The notes beneath the pieces are model-generated. The model saw nothing but the letters and a program-made list of their open reading frames with translations, made no database searches and was not told the origin of the DNA. A stretch of 51,602 bases of DNA from positions 1 to 51,602 of the forward strand of contig ML014243.1 of NCBI GenBank assembly GCA_003615045.1, in the 5' to 3' direction. The stretch comes from Caulochytrium protostelioides. Taxonomy: Eukaryota > Chytridiomycota > Caulochytriomycetes > Caulochytriales > Caulochytriaceae. Position 1 is the stretch's first letter, and each line of letters opens with the position of its first letter. The position numbers and the translations under genes are program-made. This document shows, one piece after another, positions 39,210 to 48,178 of the stretch.

Positions 39210-40101
39210 ATGCCAAAGATCGAAGAGGTCCTGGCGCAGGCGCGCCGCGACCAAGCCGACACGATCGACTGCTTCAACATAGGCATCAAGCGGTGGCCCG
39301 AAGGCCTGGGTAAGTCACGTATCCCTCGCATCCCTCGCATTGATGATGACCGCTGCGATGCCCCCCAACGATGCCACTCACACATCGATTACACCAATTA
39401 ATGCCTCCATGCATGACCCCGCACCATGGGGTCTCATGTCTTTATTTCCAGAGGAGATCACGAGCGCGGTGCGCATCAGTATGGCGCGCAACGCGATCTC
39501 CGAGGTGCCCGAGACTATCTTGAGTCTGCAGAAACTGTCACATCTTAATCTGCACGGGAACGTGCTCAAATCGCTGCCCAAAACAATCAACCAACTCCGC
39601 GCGCTCCGTTTCCTCACGGTCGCGGACAACCGCTTAACAGACCTGCCCCAGGGGTTCGGGAGCTGTCCGAGCCTCGTCTACTTAGACCTGAGCTGCAACC
39701 TCCTTGCGGAGATCACGCCGCACTTCGGCTATCTGACGACGCTGCGGACGCTCCACCTGGGCTCGAATGCACTGCGCGAGCTGCCGCCCCAGATCGGGAA
39801 CCTGACCGCGCTGACCACGCTGGGGCTGCGCGACAACAAGCTGGCGCGGCTGCCGCCCGAGATTGGCCAGCTCACGCGTCTTGAGAACCTCCTGATCCAG
39901 GGCAACAAGATCCGCTTGTTTCCCAAAACACTGGTCCAGTGCGAGCTGCTGGCCGACAGCGCCACCAGCGGGTTCCGCTACTGGGGCAACCCGCTGCACT
40001 CGGAAGTGATGGCGCACGTCCTGGACGGCGATGTCCGCGGGCTCTTTGACTGGATGGCCACGTCCGCCTACGACGATTTTGTCGTGCGCAAGACGTCCTG
40101 A
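39210..40101 (+). CDS. RSU1: RSU1-like leucine-rich-repeat protein (two exons)
   Basis: Exons 39210-39309 and 39452-40101 give 249 residues, start context CCACCATGC. Exon 1 (MPKIEEVLAQARRDQADTID) corresponds to the short N-terminal helix of RSU1. Exon 2 carries about seven 23-residue LRRs of the RSU1/SHOC2 class (LSLQKLSHLNLHGN, LTTLRTLHLGSNALRELPPQ, LGLRDNKLARLPPEIGQLT, LLIQGNKIRLFP) and the RSU1-type cap (GFRYWGNPL, then FDWMATSAYDDF). The last segments align in order with human RSU1 (277 residues). RSU1 binds the PINCH LIM5 domain in the ILK-PINCH-parvin adhesion complex and was found as a suppressor of Ras transformation. Whether that complex exists in this organism cannot be seen here. 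Confidence 0.85.
39310..39451 (+). other. RSU1-like intron
   Basis: 142 nt, phase 1. Donor CTG|GTAAGT, acceptor TTTCCAG|AG. CTCAC at 39377-39381 is a branch candidate, rather far (about 70 nt) from the acceptor. Confidence 0.85.
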
Positions 40102-40147
40102 TGCAGAGCATCCGCGGGGCTGGTCTCCGCAAGTCGTTCATGTGGGC

Positions 40148-40149
<2 letters not shown>

Positions 40150-40200
<51 letters not shown>
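40150..40200. repeat. (GTC)17 microsatellite
   Basis: Seventeen perfect GTC units, 49 nt after the RSU1-like stop, in the space between convergent genes. Transcribed as (GUC)n from one side and (GAC)n from the other if the 3' UTRs extend through it. Confidence 0.97.
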
Positions 40201-40202
<2 letters not shown>

Positions 40203-40307
40203 TGGGCGGAAGGGTTGATGAGTCGATCTGTTATTTCTCATTATATCGGTGCAGGAGATGAGGTCGCTTCTCCCTCCCGGCAACATGGCGCGCGAATCGC
40301 CCACGGA

Positions 40308-40880
40308 TTAGGCCTGGGGCCCCGCCTTCACCATCTTGTCGAAGGTGCCGTTCTTCACGAGCTTCTGGAACTCGGAGTTGCCGCCGGGCACGTACTTGCC
40401 GTGGACCCACAGGTGGGGCACGGTGCGCTGGCCGGTCGTCTCGGTGATGTAGGCCTTGATGGCGTCGCCGTTATCGACCTTGTCGGTCCACAAAACGGCG
40501 AACTGGTAGTGATGTGACTGGAGCGTCGACTGCATCGCGAGACAGTACGGGCAGTACGTGCCGCCGACCATCGCAATGGCGCTGGACTTGATGAGGTCCG
40601 CGACGATTTTGGCCGGCGAGCTCATGGTGGGCGTCTGCTTCTTGCGGGGCGGTGTGGGACGGGGGTCGGCCGGGGTCGGGCTGCGAGGAGCAGCGAGCGG
40701 GGTCGGGGCGACGGGGGAAGCGTGCGGAGTCGTTGGCGCGGAAGCCGATGCGTCGGTGTGGATAGCTTGAAGAGGGGTCGTCGACGTCAGCGAGCGCAAG
40801 GATGGGGTCAGTGAGTAAGCCAGCAGCAGAAGCGCCGACGACAGGAGGATTCCTGCTACGAGCCGCGTTCGACGCAGCAT
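40308..40880 (-). CDS. Dithiol glutaredoxin with N-terminal membrane anchor
   Basis: 190 residues from the ATG at 40880. Residues 1-25 (MLRRTRLVAGILLSSALLLL) form a basic-then-hydrophobic signal anchor. A Pro/Ser/Thr linker (26-85) leads to a glutaredoxin domain. The active site is CPYC at 110-113, the glutathione-binding TVP at 153-155, and GG at 166-167 in the C-terminal loop. The layout resembles yeast Grx6/Grx7, which face the ER/Golgi lumen, although those have monothiol sites. An internal ATG at 40625 (MSSPAKIV) would give a soluble 105-residue form. The frame also stays open upstream to 41354, with a further ATG at 41102, so a longer N-terminus cannot be ruled out. It reduces protein disulfides and glutathionylated thiols using glutathione. 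Confidence 0.85.
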   Translation of the reverse strand: MLRRTRLVAGILLSSALLLLAYSLTPSLRSLTSTTPLQAIHTDASASAPTTPHASPVAPTPLAAPRSPTPADPRPTPPRKKQTPTMSSPAKIVADLIKSSAIAMVGGTYCPYCLAMQSTLQSHHYQFAVLWTDKVDNGDAIKAYITETTGQRTVPHLWVHGKYVPGGNSEFQKLVKNGTFDKMVKAGPQA

Positions 40881-41427
40881 CACGCGCTCGAGCCGACGGG
40901 GCGAGGACGGGGAGGCGTGATACGAATGCTTTCTCGAGGACGCAGAACGCGCGTGAGCAGCGTGATGAGCAGCGTGTCGTGCAGGGGACGTGTCATGCCT
41001 GAGGGGTGCCAGCCATAGGAGCGGCCGTGCGACAGGCCTGCTGCCGCCGGCGCGAGAAGCGCGAAGGCAGCGCCGCGGGACGGGCGCCTGAGCGGGTCTC
41101 ATTGCGACCGTGTGACCGGCGCCTCGCCTCCCTCCGAATGAGATCATAGACGGGCTGGGGGAGCAATGATCCGAGCGCCCGCGCCGCCTCTTCCTCTTCG
41201 ACCTTCGCGGGGTCGTGGGCGTTCCTCCATCGGAATGCCGGCAGCCGGCTCTCCCGAGAGGACCCTGAACAGAAGAGGCGGGCTTCGTCCACTTCCATGG
41301 CCCATCGCCACGCATCGTCACGTCACGAAGATACCGCGTGAACGTCAAAGTCAATTATATAGATAGTCAGAAGAGTGGGGATGTATCAGTAGAGCCCGAG
41401 GGTGGCCCGCGCGGGCTCAGGAAGGGG
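40881..41427. other. Region between HPD 3' end and glutaredoxin start
   Basis: 547 bp on a shared transcriptional direction (-). An AT-rich TATATAA stretch at 41355-41361 (minus sense) lies 67 nt beyond the HPD stop and may be an HPD 3'-end element; as a glutaredoxin TATA it would be about 475 bp from the start. The rest is an open but unrecognised extension of the glutaredoxin frame. Confidence 0.45.
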
Positions 41428-42570
41428 CTACAAGTTGCCGCGGCGCGCCTGCTCGGCCTCGAGGGCTTCAAACAAGGCCTTGAAGTTGCCCGCGCCAAAG
41501 CCCGAGTGGTTGTGGCGCTGGATGATCTCGACAAACAGCGTGGGCCGGTCCTGCATCGGCTTGGTAAAGATCTGCAGCAGGTAGCCGTTCTCGTCAAAGT
41601 CGACTTGGATGCACAGCCGCTGCAGCGTATCCATATTCTCTGCAATCTTGGTCTTGGACTGCGCGAGCCGCTGCTTCAGCTGCTCGTAGTAGGTGTCCGG
41701 GATCGTCAGGAACTCGACGCCGCGTGCACGCAGATTCGTGACCGCCGTAATGATATCGGTGGTGCGCAGCGCGATGTGCTGGACGCCCGCCTTGCCGTTA
41801 AAATCAACGTACTCCTGGACCTGCGACTTCTTCAGCCCGGGGGCCGGCTCGTTGATCGGCATCTTGACCGTCTCGCTGTAGTCCGTCATGACGATGCTGC
41901 GCAGCGCCGAATACTTCGTGCTCATCTGCTTGTCGTCGACGCTCCAGAAGCGGTGGAAGTCAAAGATCTTTTCGTAGTAGTCGCAGATCGGCACCATTTC
42001 GTCGTCGGCTTGGTTGCCGACCACGTGGTCGACGCGCTCGAGATGGGTCGGGGGCAGCATCTGCGAGATGGGGTCGGCGGGCACCGGTGTATACCCGGGC
42101 AGGAACGCGCCCGTATACCCGCTGCGCTGCACGAACGTATGCACGCAGTCACCGTAAGTCTTGACCGTGGCCATCACGACCGTGCCGTGCTCGTCCGTCT
42201 CCTCCCACGGCTCGCGGACGCTCTCGGCGCCGCGCGCCACGGCTTTCGCATACAGCCCGCGGCAGTCGTCGACGGTGAAGGCGACGTCGCGGACGGCGTC
42301 GCCGTGCATCGCCAGGAAGGTGCCCATGGCGCTATCGTTGGGGCTGAGCGAGCTGCGCAGCACAAACACCACGTTGTTGATGCGCACCACCCAACTGGCG
42401 ACGTCGCGGTCGCCCGTCTCCAGGCCGCGGTACCCGACGGGCTGGAAACCGAGGCGCGTGCAGTAGTAGTTGGCGGCCTGCTTGGCATTGCCGACCCAGA
42501 AGACAATGTGATCATAGCCCGTGAACTGGCCAACCTCCGGCTTCGGGCCGGTGTTCTGATACGAAGTCAT
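41428..42570 (-). CDS. HPD: 4-hydroxyphenylpyruvate dioxygenase
   Basis: 380 residues, start ATG at 42570 ([16 protein letters not shown]). A non-haem Fe(II) vicinal-oxygen-chelate enzyme converting 4-hydroxyphenylpyruvate to homogentisate in tyrosine breakdown. The iron ligands are visible in the C-terminal half: His182 (VDHVVGN), His265 (GVQHIAL) and Glu348 (LFVEIIQR). The conserved C-terminal helix motif [15 protein letters not shown], which gates the active site, is intact. Length is typical (about 380-400). No targeting signal is evident, so cytosolic. Other tyrosine-pathway genes (HGD, FAH, MAAI) are not in the window. The leader carries (CGTCA)3, and a TATA box lies 288 bp upstream of the ATG. 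Confidence 0.98.
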   Translation of the reverse strand: MTSYQNTGPKPEVGQFTGYDHIVFWVGNAKQAANYYCTRLGFQPVGYRGLETGDRDVASWVVRINNVVFVLRSSLSPNDSAMGTFLAMHGDAVRDVAFTVDDCRGLYAKAVARGAESVREPWEETDEHGTVVMATVKTYGDCVHTFVQRSGYTGAFLPGYTPVPADPISQMLPPTHLERVDHVVGNQADDEMVPICDYYEKIFDFHRFWSVDDKQMSTKYSALRSIVMTDYSETVKMPINEPAPGLKKSQVQEYVDFNGKAGVQHIALRTTDIITAVTNLRARGVEFLTIPDTYYEQLKQRLAQSKTKIAENMDTLQRLCIQVDFDENGYLLQIFTKPMQDRPTLFVEIIQRHNHSGFGAGNFKALFEALEAEQARRGNL

Positions 42571-42605
42571 GGTCGATGTTAGCCGTCGAGCCGAGAGAGA
42601 GGTCC

Positions 42606-42645
42606 CGTCACGTCACGTCACGTCGCAGTGCGGTGCGGTGCGGTG
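42606..42645. repeat. (CGTCA)3 and (CGGTG)3 repeats in HPD leader
   Basis: Three CGTCA units at 42606-42620 and three CGGTG units at 42631-42645. In the HPD sense the first reads as tandem TGACG, the half-site bound by CREB/ATF-type bZIP proteins. Confidence 0.85.
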
Positions 42646-42857
42646 CAGCCGGATGCGGCTCAGTTGAATGCGGTTCCGTATCAAGAGGGGGAGCGTCAGC
42701 GTCGTTGTGACGAAGGTCTGGATCAGCGAAGATCGGCATGGCTCGAGGATGGCCTCCCGCATGGTTCCGCCACGATACGAAGGATGATTCCAGGCACGAT
42801 CCGACGCACGATCTGGGGCATTCCCTCGGCACCACCTGGCATCCGCCCTCGCCGCGC

Positions 42858-42865
42858 TATATATA
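42858..42865 (-). promoter_or_regulatory. TATA box of HPD
   Basis: TATATATA (self-complementary), 288 bp upstream of the HPD ATG, in a GC-rich setting. An inverted CCAAT at 42996-43001 lies about 130 bp further upstream. Confidence 0.5.
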
Positions 42866-43710
42866 CGCCTGCCGAGCGGCTCTCGCACGACTCCCGACGG
42901 CGCCAGAGTGCACGAGCCTCGCCGCCACAGCCGCCGCCCGCCCCGGCCCGTGGACCCACGTCCCGCCGCGCTTCAAGCACCCACGCCGGTCTTCTGATTG
43001 GCTGTTTAGTCGGATCATGCGTCCCGTGCCCGAATCCGTGGAAGGAGTGCGGGTATCGTTGGGCCTCGGCGGCCCACCCGCAACGACGGGGTTTCCGATG
43101 GCGCCGCGGCCGCCGCCACCGCAACCTGGCACCCAGCCCAGTGGGCGTGGGCGCCCCATTCCCTTTCCCCCAACAGGACTGCAGGTCGCCGCCGTATTTT
43201 TATCGTCTGTTGTCGTGTTAGGACATTGTTTGGACCGCGGACTCTTCTGTTTGGCCCCACCGCGGCTCGCCTGCCCGTCCTCGCCTGCAGGTTCACTTGA
43301 CCGCTGGGGCCGAATCTCCCGGCGACGGGAAAGCGTTGGCCCTCTCGTGCCAACGATGGAAAACTCACAGACGAAAAGGAAGATCATCATCATCGTGCAA
43401 TGCCTCCACGAGTCCGGCCGCTGCTGAGGCCGTGGTGCGGGCGCACTGGGCGTGTTGGGCGACCCGCAAGCGGCCAGAATGGATCGCCCATGCCGGCGCC
43501 ACGAATGGCGTTTTTCTGTGCTCTCCGCTTCGATCGTGCGGGAACGAAGGGCCAACGTGGCGTTCATCAGCATCAGCGGCCTACGGCGCCTCGGGCCCAT
43601 CAGCAGGTCTGGTGATACGGATGCGGATGCGGATGCGGCGACGTGTCAGCGTCCACGGGATCAGCAGGCCGACGCCACACCGTGCGCTGACCCCACCGCG
43701 GACTGTTGCG

Positions 43711-44402
43711 TCAGTCCCGCCGCTCGATCTCCGCCAGTCGGGCCAGAATGGAGGCTTTGCTGCACGGATGCACCAGACCCGTGGCCAAAGAATAGGCGGG
43801 GTGAGTCTCGGATCTCGTCAAGTCTGCTGGTCGTATGGGCCGGCGCTGCCATTCAATCATCGCCAGCGTCGGTCGGCGGATCCATCGTCGACTTACTTAG
43901 TTTCCTGAATCTCGCCAGCGAGAAAGACTTCGTCGAGCACAGCATAGACCTTGTAGAAGCTGAAGACTAAATCGAGCTCGCACACGTTGTGGAAGAAGGC
44001 ATCCAGGACCTCGACAAAGAAATGGATCGCCTCGAGCATGGCGAGCTCGTTGTCGTTCGTGTCGATGCAGAAGCAGAAGAAAAGCCCGGCATACCGCCGA
44101 TAGACGATCCGGTGGTGGGCATACTACAACCGTGGTCCAACATGCGTTGACGTGAGCAGGGCCCCCCAACACAACACAGAGATATCACGTGGCCGCCGCT
44201 CGAAAGCGCGAAGAAGGGCAGATCGTCGCCCATCGGTCTGGCTTACCTCCGCAAAGTTGGACTGATGCTTTTGGTCCCGCGCTGCAATCAAGCGATGCGT
44301 CTCCGCCTTGAGCTTGAGCTTCTCATCGTCCGAGTACGCCGCATACCACTTGGCCAGACGCGTCTTGCCCTGCCGGTTCTGAACAAGAATATACCGGATC
44401 AT
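43711..44402 (-). CDS. AP2S1: AP-2 complex sigma subunit (three exons)
   Basis: Exons 44402-44247, 44123-43897 and 43759-43711 give 143 residues (human AP2S1: 142). Exon 1 begins [20 protein letters not shown], the AP-2 rather than AP-1 sigma form. Exon 2 encodes [34 protein letters not shown] and [10 protein letters not shown]. Exon 3 is only 49 nt and supplies [15 protein letters not shown], which matches the family's C-terminal helix. Without the second splice the frame stops three nt after GTAAGT begins, losing that helix. Sigma-2 is the small core chain of the plasma-membrane clathrin adaptor and helps bind [DE]xxxL[LI] sorting signals. It is divergently arranged with TFIIA. Confidence 0.93.
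43760..43896 (-). other. AP-2 sigma intron 2
   Basis: 137 nt, phase 2. Donor ACTAA|GTAAGT, acceptor GTGCAG|C, branch-like CTCAC with its A at 43802, 42 nt from the acceptor. Confidence 0.85.
44124..44246 (-). other. AP-2 sigma intron 1
   Basis: 123 nt, phase 0. Donor GAG|GTAAGC, acceptor TTGTAG|TAT, branch-like CTCAC with its A at 44153, 29 nt from the acceptor. Confidence 0.88.
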
Positions 44403-45284
44403 CCTTGCGAGCGACCGCGAGCCCTTCCGCCGCTTCCCGCGATCGGCGGCGGCGACGACGACGATGGCGAATGGCGGCGATCACGGCGTCCCCGGGCACG
44501 GCAGCGGCCCACGTGCAGTCACAGGAGGGGAAAGGCGGGAGCGGCCTGCGCGCGGATCCAGCAGGCCTCTAGAGAACAGCGGCGACAGCGGCGATCCGGC
44601 AGCGGAGCGCGGACGGCAAGGCGCATGTGGCCGCCGACCGCGTCGCCGTCTGCACAAGCACGCGACGGCGCAGCCGGTACCGGCAACCGTCGGTTGCCGT
44701 CCACGTGCTGTTTACCGGCGCAGCATGGCGCCATGAAGGCCTGCCCGCCCGCCGTCGCGCCGCCGCCAGCCCCGCCACCGACCGGCCCGCCCGCCGCCAC
44801 CACAGACCCGCCCCGGCGCCGTGTTCGACGGCGTCCTGGCCGCTACGCGCTCACGAGGCGTGCTCCCGCCGCCGCTCCCGCCGCCGCCTCTCGAGCTGGT
44901 GCCGCCGCCGCCGCCGCTGGCCGGCGCCCAGGTCTGGTGTCGCGTGCCGCCGTTCATTCCGACGAGGAACCACGTGACGCGTCCGTGAAGGCGATCGGCC
45001 ATGGCCACGCCATCGCCTCGCTGTCGCCGCATTCCACCACGGCCGCGGCCACCAACGCTCCGGACCCCCCGCCTCGGATCCCCGGGTCGCCGCTCCGTCT
45101 CCCGCCGCCATTTGCCATTGGCACGTCCGGCTCTGAACGGGTCTGCGCGTCGATCATCCAGACCAAACCCACCGAACACGCTGCTCCGTGCGCCTCGGCT
45201 CGCGCGTGCCTCCCGCGATCGCCGCCGCTCCTCCCTCGCCGTCGCTTGCCACCCGGCCCACGTGGCCCTGCCGCCGCTGCCGCC
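44403..45284. other. Divergent promoter region AP-2 sigma / TFIIA
   Basis: 882 bp. The TFIIA frame is open back to 44265, but this part is Ala/Arg/Pro low-complexity and overlaps AP-2 sigma exon 1 on the other strand, so I treat it as non-coding. No TATA consensus seen. Confidence 0.55.
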
Positions 45285-46754
45285 ATGTCCAACACCACCG
45301 TGCCTGAGATATACAAATGGGTCATTGACGAGGTCGTCGAGAAGATGGCCCGCGACTTCTCGGAAATGGGCGTCTCCGAGACCATTCTGCAGGAGCTCCA
45401 GCAGACCTGGGAGAACAAGCTCTATGCCATGAACGTGGCGCCCTTCGCGCGGCCCGCCGGCGAGTACTACGACGCGCAGGGCAACGCCATCGCCGACGTC
45501 CACGAGGAAGGTCTCGGGCTGCCGGGTCTCGGCGCTGCGGGCGCCGCCGCAGGCGCGTCCTCCGCGGCCGCCCACGCCGCCAGCGCGGGCCCGGGATCCA
45601 CCCGCCACGGCGGCCCGCCCGCCGGCGGCTACCCGCCGCCGCACCTCGCCCACCACGCGCCGCCAGCGCTCGCCCACGAGCCGCCGCTGCCGCGCTACGA
45701 GATCCCGGGCACCTCGATGCATCCGGAAAGTGCCGGCGCCGGCGGGTACCGCGGCCCGGGCGGCATGAACCTGACGTCGGCCGCGGCGCCGCCGCCGCTG
45801 CTGCAGCCGCCGGCCCACGACAAGCCGCTGACGCACCACCACCACGCGCCGCCGCTGCCGCACCCGTCCCATCCGCCCGGCTACGCGGGCCCGGCGGCCG
45901 CCAGCCTCTCGGCCCTCGCGTCCGCCGCGCACGGCGGCTACCACGACCCGCACCACGCGGCGCCGCCGCCGCCGGCCGGCGCCCACCACCTGCACCACCC
46001 GGCGCCGCCCCAGCACCTCCACCGCCACCACCCGGCGCCGGCGCCGCCGCCCTCGCACGCCCAGCAGCCGCCGCAACCACCGCCGCCCCAGCAGGGCCAG
46101 CAGCCGCCGGCCGCGCCGTCCCAGCCGGGCGATCCCCACCGGATGCCCAAGTATGAGATCCCCCAGTTCGACGGCGCCGACGGCGCCGCGGCGTCCGGCG
46201 CGGCGCGGCGAGGCCGCACGCCGCGCTGGCTGACCCTCGACGGGCGCGCGCTGCCACGGGGCGGCCCGTCCCGCGCCGAGCTGGACGCCGCGCTGCTGCA
46301 CGCGGCGGCACGCTGGACCGCCGACGAGCCCGCGGACGCGGACGCCGGCGTGGCCTCGTCGATGCCGGCAGCGGCGGCGCCGTCGGCAGCGCACGGCCTC
46401 CACTTCGAAGGCCTGCGCCGCCTGACGCCGGCCGAAGCCGCGGCGCTGAAGCGGCGGGGCGTGCCGCAGGTGGACGGCGCCGTGACGGTGGGCGGCGACG
46501 ACGACGACGATGACGACGACGACGACGGCGCCGCCGCCGGCGGCGGCGGCGGCGGTGCCGAGGACATCAACTCGGATTTGGACGACAGCTCGAGCGACGA
46601 CGAGGACCTGGAGACGGACCACGTGGTGCTTTGCCAGTGGGACCGCGTCCAGCGCCACAAGAACAAGTACAAGTGCGCCTTCCGCGACGGCATTGTGAGC
46701 GTCAACGGCAAAGACTATCTCTTTACGCGCGCGACGGCCGAGTTTGAGTGGTAG
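45285..46754 (+). CDS. TOA1: Transcription initiation factor IIA large (alpha/beta) subunit
   Basis: 489 residues from the ATG at 45285 (GCCATGT). The N-terminal four-helix-bundle part (NTTVPEIYKWVIDEVVEKMA, then ETILQELQQTWENKL) and the C-terminal beta-barrel part (DHVVLCQWDRVQRHKNKYKC, DGIVSVNGKDYLFTRATAEF ending W) match TFIIA alpha and beta. Between them lie a long Pro/His/Ala-rich linker with YEIP repeats and the acidic stretch (EDINSDLDDSSSDDEDL) typical just before the beta-barrel. TFIIA stabilises TBP on the promoter. The disordered linker is the part cleaved or varied in other species. It is a single exon here and longer than yeast Toa1 (286 residues) because of the linker. Confidence 0.95.
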   Translation: MSNTTVPEIYKWVIDEVVEKMARDFSEMGVSETILQELQQTWENKLYAMNVAPFARPAGEYYDAQGNAIADVHEEGLGLPGLGAAGAAAGASSAAAHAASAGPGSTRHGGPPAGGYPPPHLAHHAPPALAHEPPLPRYEIPGTSMHPESAGAGGYRGPGGMNLTSAAAPPPLLQPPAHDKPLTHHHHAPPLPHPSHPPGYAGPAAASLSALASAAHGGYHDPHHAAPPPPAGAHHLHHPAPPQHLHRHHPAPAPPPSHAQQPPQPPPPQQGQQPPAAPSQPGDPHRMPKYEIPQFDGADGAAASGAARRGRTPRWLTLDGRALPRGGPSRAELDAALLHAAARWTADEPADADAGVASSMPAAAAPSAAHGLHFEGLRRLTPAEAAALKRRGVPQVDGAVTVGGDDDDDDDDDDGAAAGGGGGGAEDINSDLDDSSSDDEDLETDHVVLCQWDRVQRHKNKYKCAFRDGIVSVNGKDYLFTRATAEFEW

Positions 46755-47093
46755 CGCTCGTCGGCCGTGGCGCCGGCGGGGACGTGCTCCTCGATGCCAT
46801 CCTGACGCGGGCGCGGGGCGTCTCTCCTAATGCGATATCCTAATCAACACTAACGAACCCCGATGCCGCGGCGGCCCACGGGCCCCCGCGTTTCCGATGA
46901 TCGGGAATCCGTCCGCGCTCGCGCGGCGACGTGCCCCACTCGCGGTCTCACCTGACCGCCGGCGCACGCAGGGCCCGCGTGACCACATGGCGGCCGTGGC
47001 CGTCGCCGTCGTCGTCGCCGTCGCCGTGTGGCGCGGCGTCTGAAGGCATCGCCGGGCATCGCCGGACCACGCCGGACCCGCCCGATCACCGAC

Positions 47094-47117
47094 GGCGCCG
47101 GCGCCGGCGCCGGCGCC
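47094..47117. repeat. (GGCGCC)4 self-complementary repeat
   Basis: Four copies of a palindromic hexamer; the whole tract can fold on itself. Confidence 0.95.
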
Positions 47118-47230
47118 AGCGGCGCGGGCGGCGCCGCGTGATCGGGGCAAGCCGCTCCGGTCACGGGCCCGCGGGGTGCACCTCGGCCGTGGCCGCGGTG
47201 GCGCGGGCGGCGCCCGAGCGCCGTGCGACG

Positions 47231-47262
47231 GCTCCATCGCTCCATCGCTCCATCGCTCCATC
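47231..47262. repeat. (GCTCCATC)4 tandem repeat
   Basis: Four perfect 8-bp units in the intergenic region. Confidence 0.95.
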
Positions 47263-47913
47263 GCTCGTGGCTATCGCGCCCTGGCCACCATCGAGGGCTG
47301 CTGGCTCCGTTGGCGTGGGTCGCTCGGTCGCGCGAGGCGTCGCTCGCCCGCTGCACACGCGCTGCCGTGGCCACGGCGCCATCATACGGACGCTCGGCAG
47401 CCCATCGCCGTCGCTCGCGGAGCGCTTCTCGTTCGTCCTTATCCGCCACGATCCGTCGGCCGGCGACCACAACGGCGGGCAGATCTCCCAGTCGCCGTCG
47501 TGCGTTGGCATTCCGGTCTCCGCAGCCCCTGAACCCCGCATCCCCACGGTTGGCTTTGGGCTCCACCCGTCCCGAGTCCCACTCCTGCACCGCCCGTCTA
47601 CTCGGTGAGCTGTCACTTTCCTTTCGCGAGGTAGGTCATGCGACACGCGCCGTCGCTTGAGGCACGGCGGATGTCGGTGCTGCCGCGACCTCCCGTAGCA
47701 TGCATTCATCCGTCGGGAGGCCCCCCCGAAGCAGGCCGGCGCGCTGGCGGCCGCCGCCGGCGCCGTGCCGGCCACGCCCCCTCGATCTCACGTGATCGGC
47801 GTGACCCGGGGCCGGCGCACGCGCCATGCGCCATGCGCCGGCGGCAGCCCGCATCCGTCCGGTCGGCTGCTGCCTCATCCTCGATCTGGAGTTAACTGCC
47901 ATGCGACTCACCC

Positions 47914-47921
47914 TATTTATA
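47914..47921 (+). promoter_or_regulatory. Candidate TATA box of MMSDH
   Basis: TATTTATA, 258 bp upstream of the ATG at 48179. The distance is similar to the TATA-ATG spacing of the AA11-like and HPD genes. Confidence 0.45.
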
Positions 47922-48178
47922 CCGCTCGATCGTTGCTCCTCCGTGCTCGGCCAATCAAAACAAGAAGAACAAAAAAAAGAAAGAACGCCGATCATTCACG
48001 AGCCGGTCCCCCGATCGCCTCCGCTGAACACCCGGTTGCCACGCGTCGCCGTTGACGACTGTCCCGCTGCGCCATCGTTGATCACCACGCGCGACCGCGG
48101 GATTCGCGATCGCTCTGCTCTTGGGCGCGTCGACGACGCCGTCTGTGACTCCCGTTCACCACGCTCCGTCTTTGCGCG

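Larger units (their letters stand above)
42571..43710. other. HPD upstream region and AP-2 sigma 3' region
   Basis: 1.1 kb. Next to HPD it holds two short repeats (42606-42645), a TATA box (42858-42865) and an inverted CCAAT box (42996-43001). The remainder trails the AP-2 sigma gene. Open frames here are unrecognised. Confidence 0.5.
46755..48178. other. Intergenic region TFIIA / MMSDH
   Basis: 1.4 kb. Contains an AT-rich trailer near 46830-46855, two short repeats (47094-47117 and 47231-47262), and the MMSDH promoter (TATA at 47914, CCAAT at 47951, A-rich stretch 47957-47990). No supported gene. Confidence 0.55.

Noticed and set aside
38401..39282. 293-residue open frame between the BRE-like and RSU1-like genes
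   Set aside because: No domain, mixed low-complexity, and it overlaps RSU1-like exon 1 in another frame.
43893..43895. TAA as the stop codon of AP-2 sigma
   Set aside because: It overlaps a GTAAGT donor, and reading on through exon 3 restores the family's C-terminal helix and length.
44265..45284. 340-residue N-terminal extension of TFIIA
   Set aside because: TFIIA families begin at the helix starting right after the ATG at 45285; the upstream part overlaps AP-2 sigma exon 1 and is low-complexity.
44712..46658. 648-residue open frame antisense to TFIIA
   Set aside because: Arg/Gly/Val-biased shadow of the Pro/His-rich linker; no domain.
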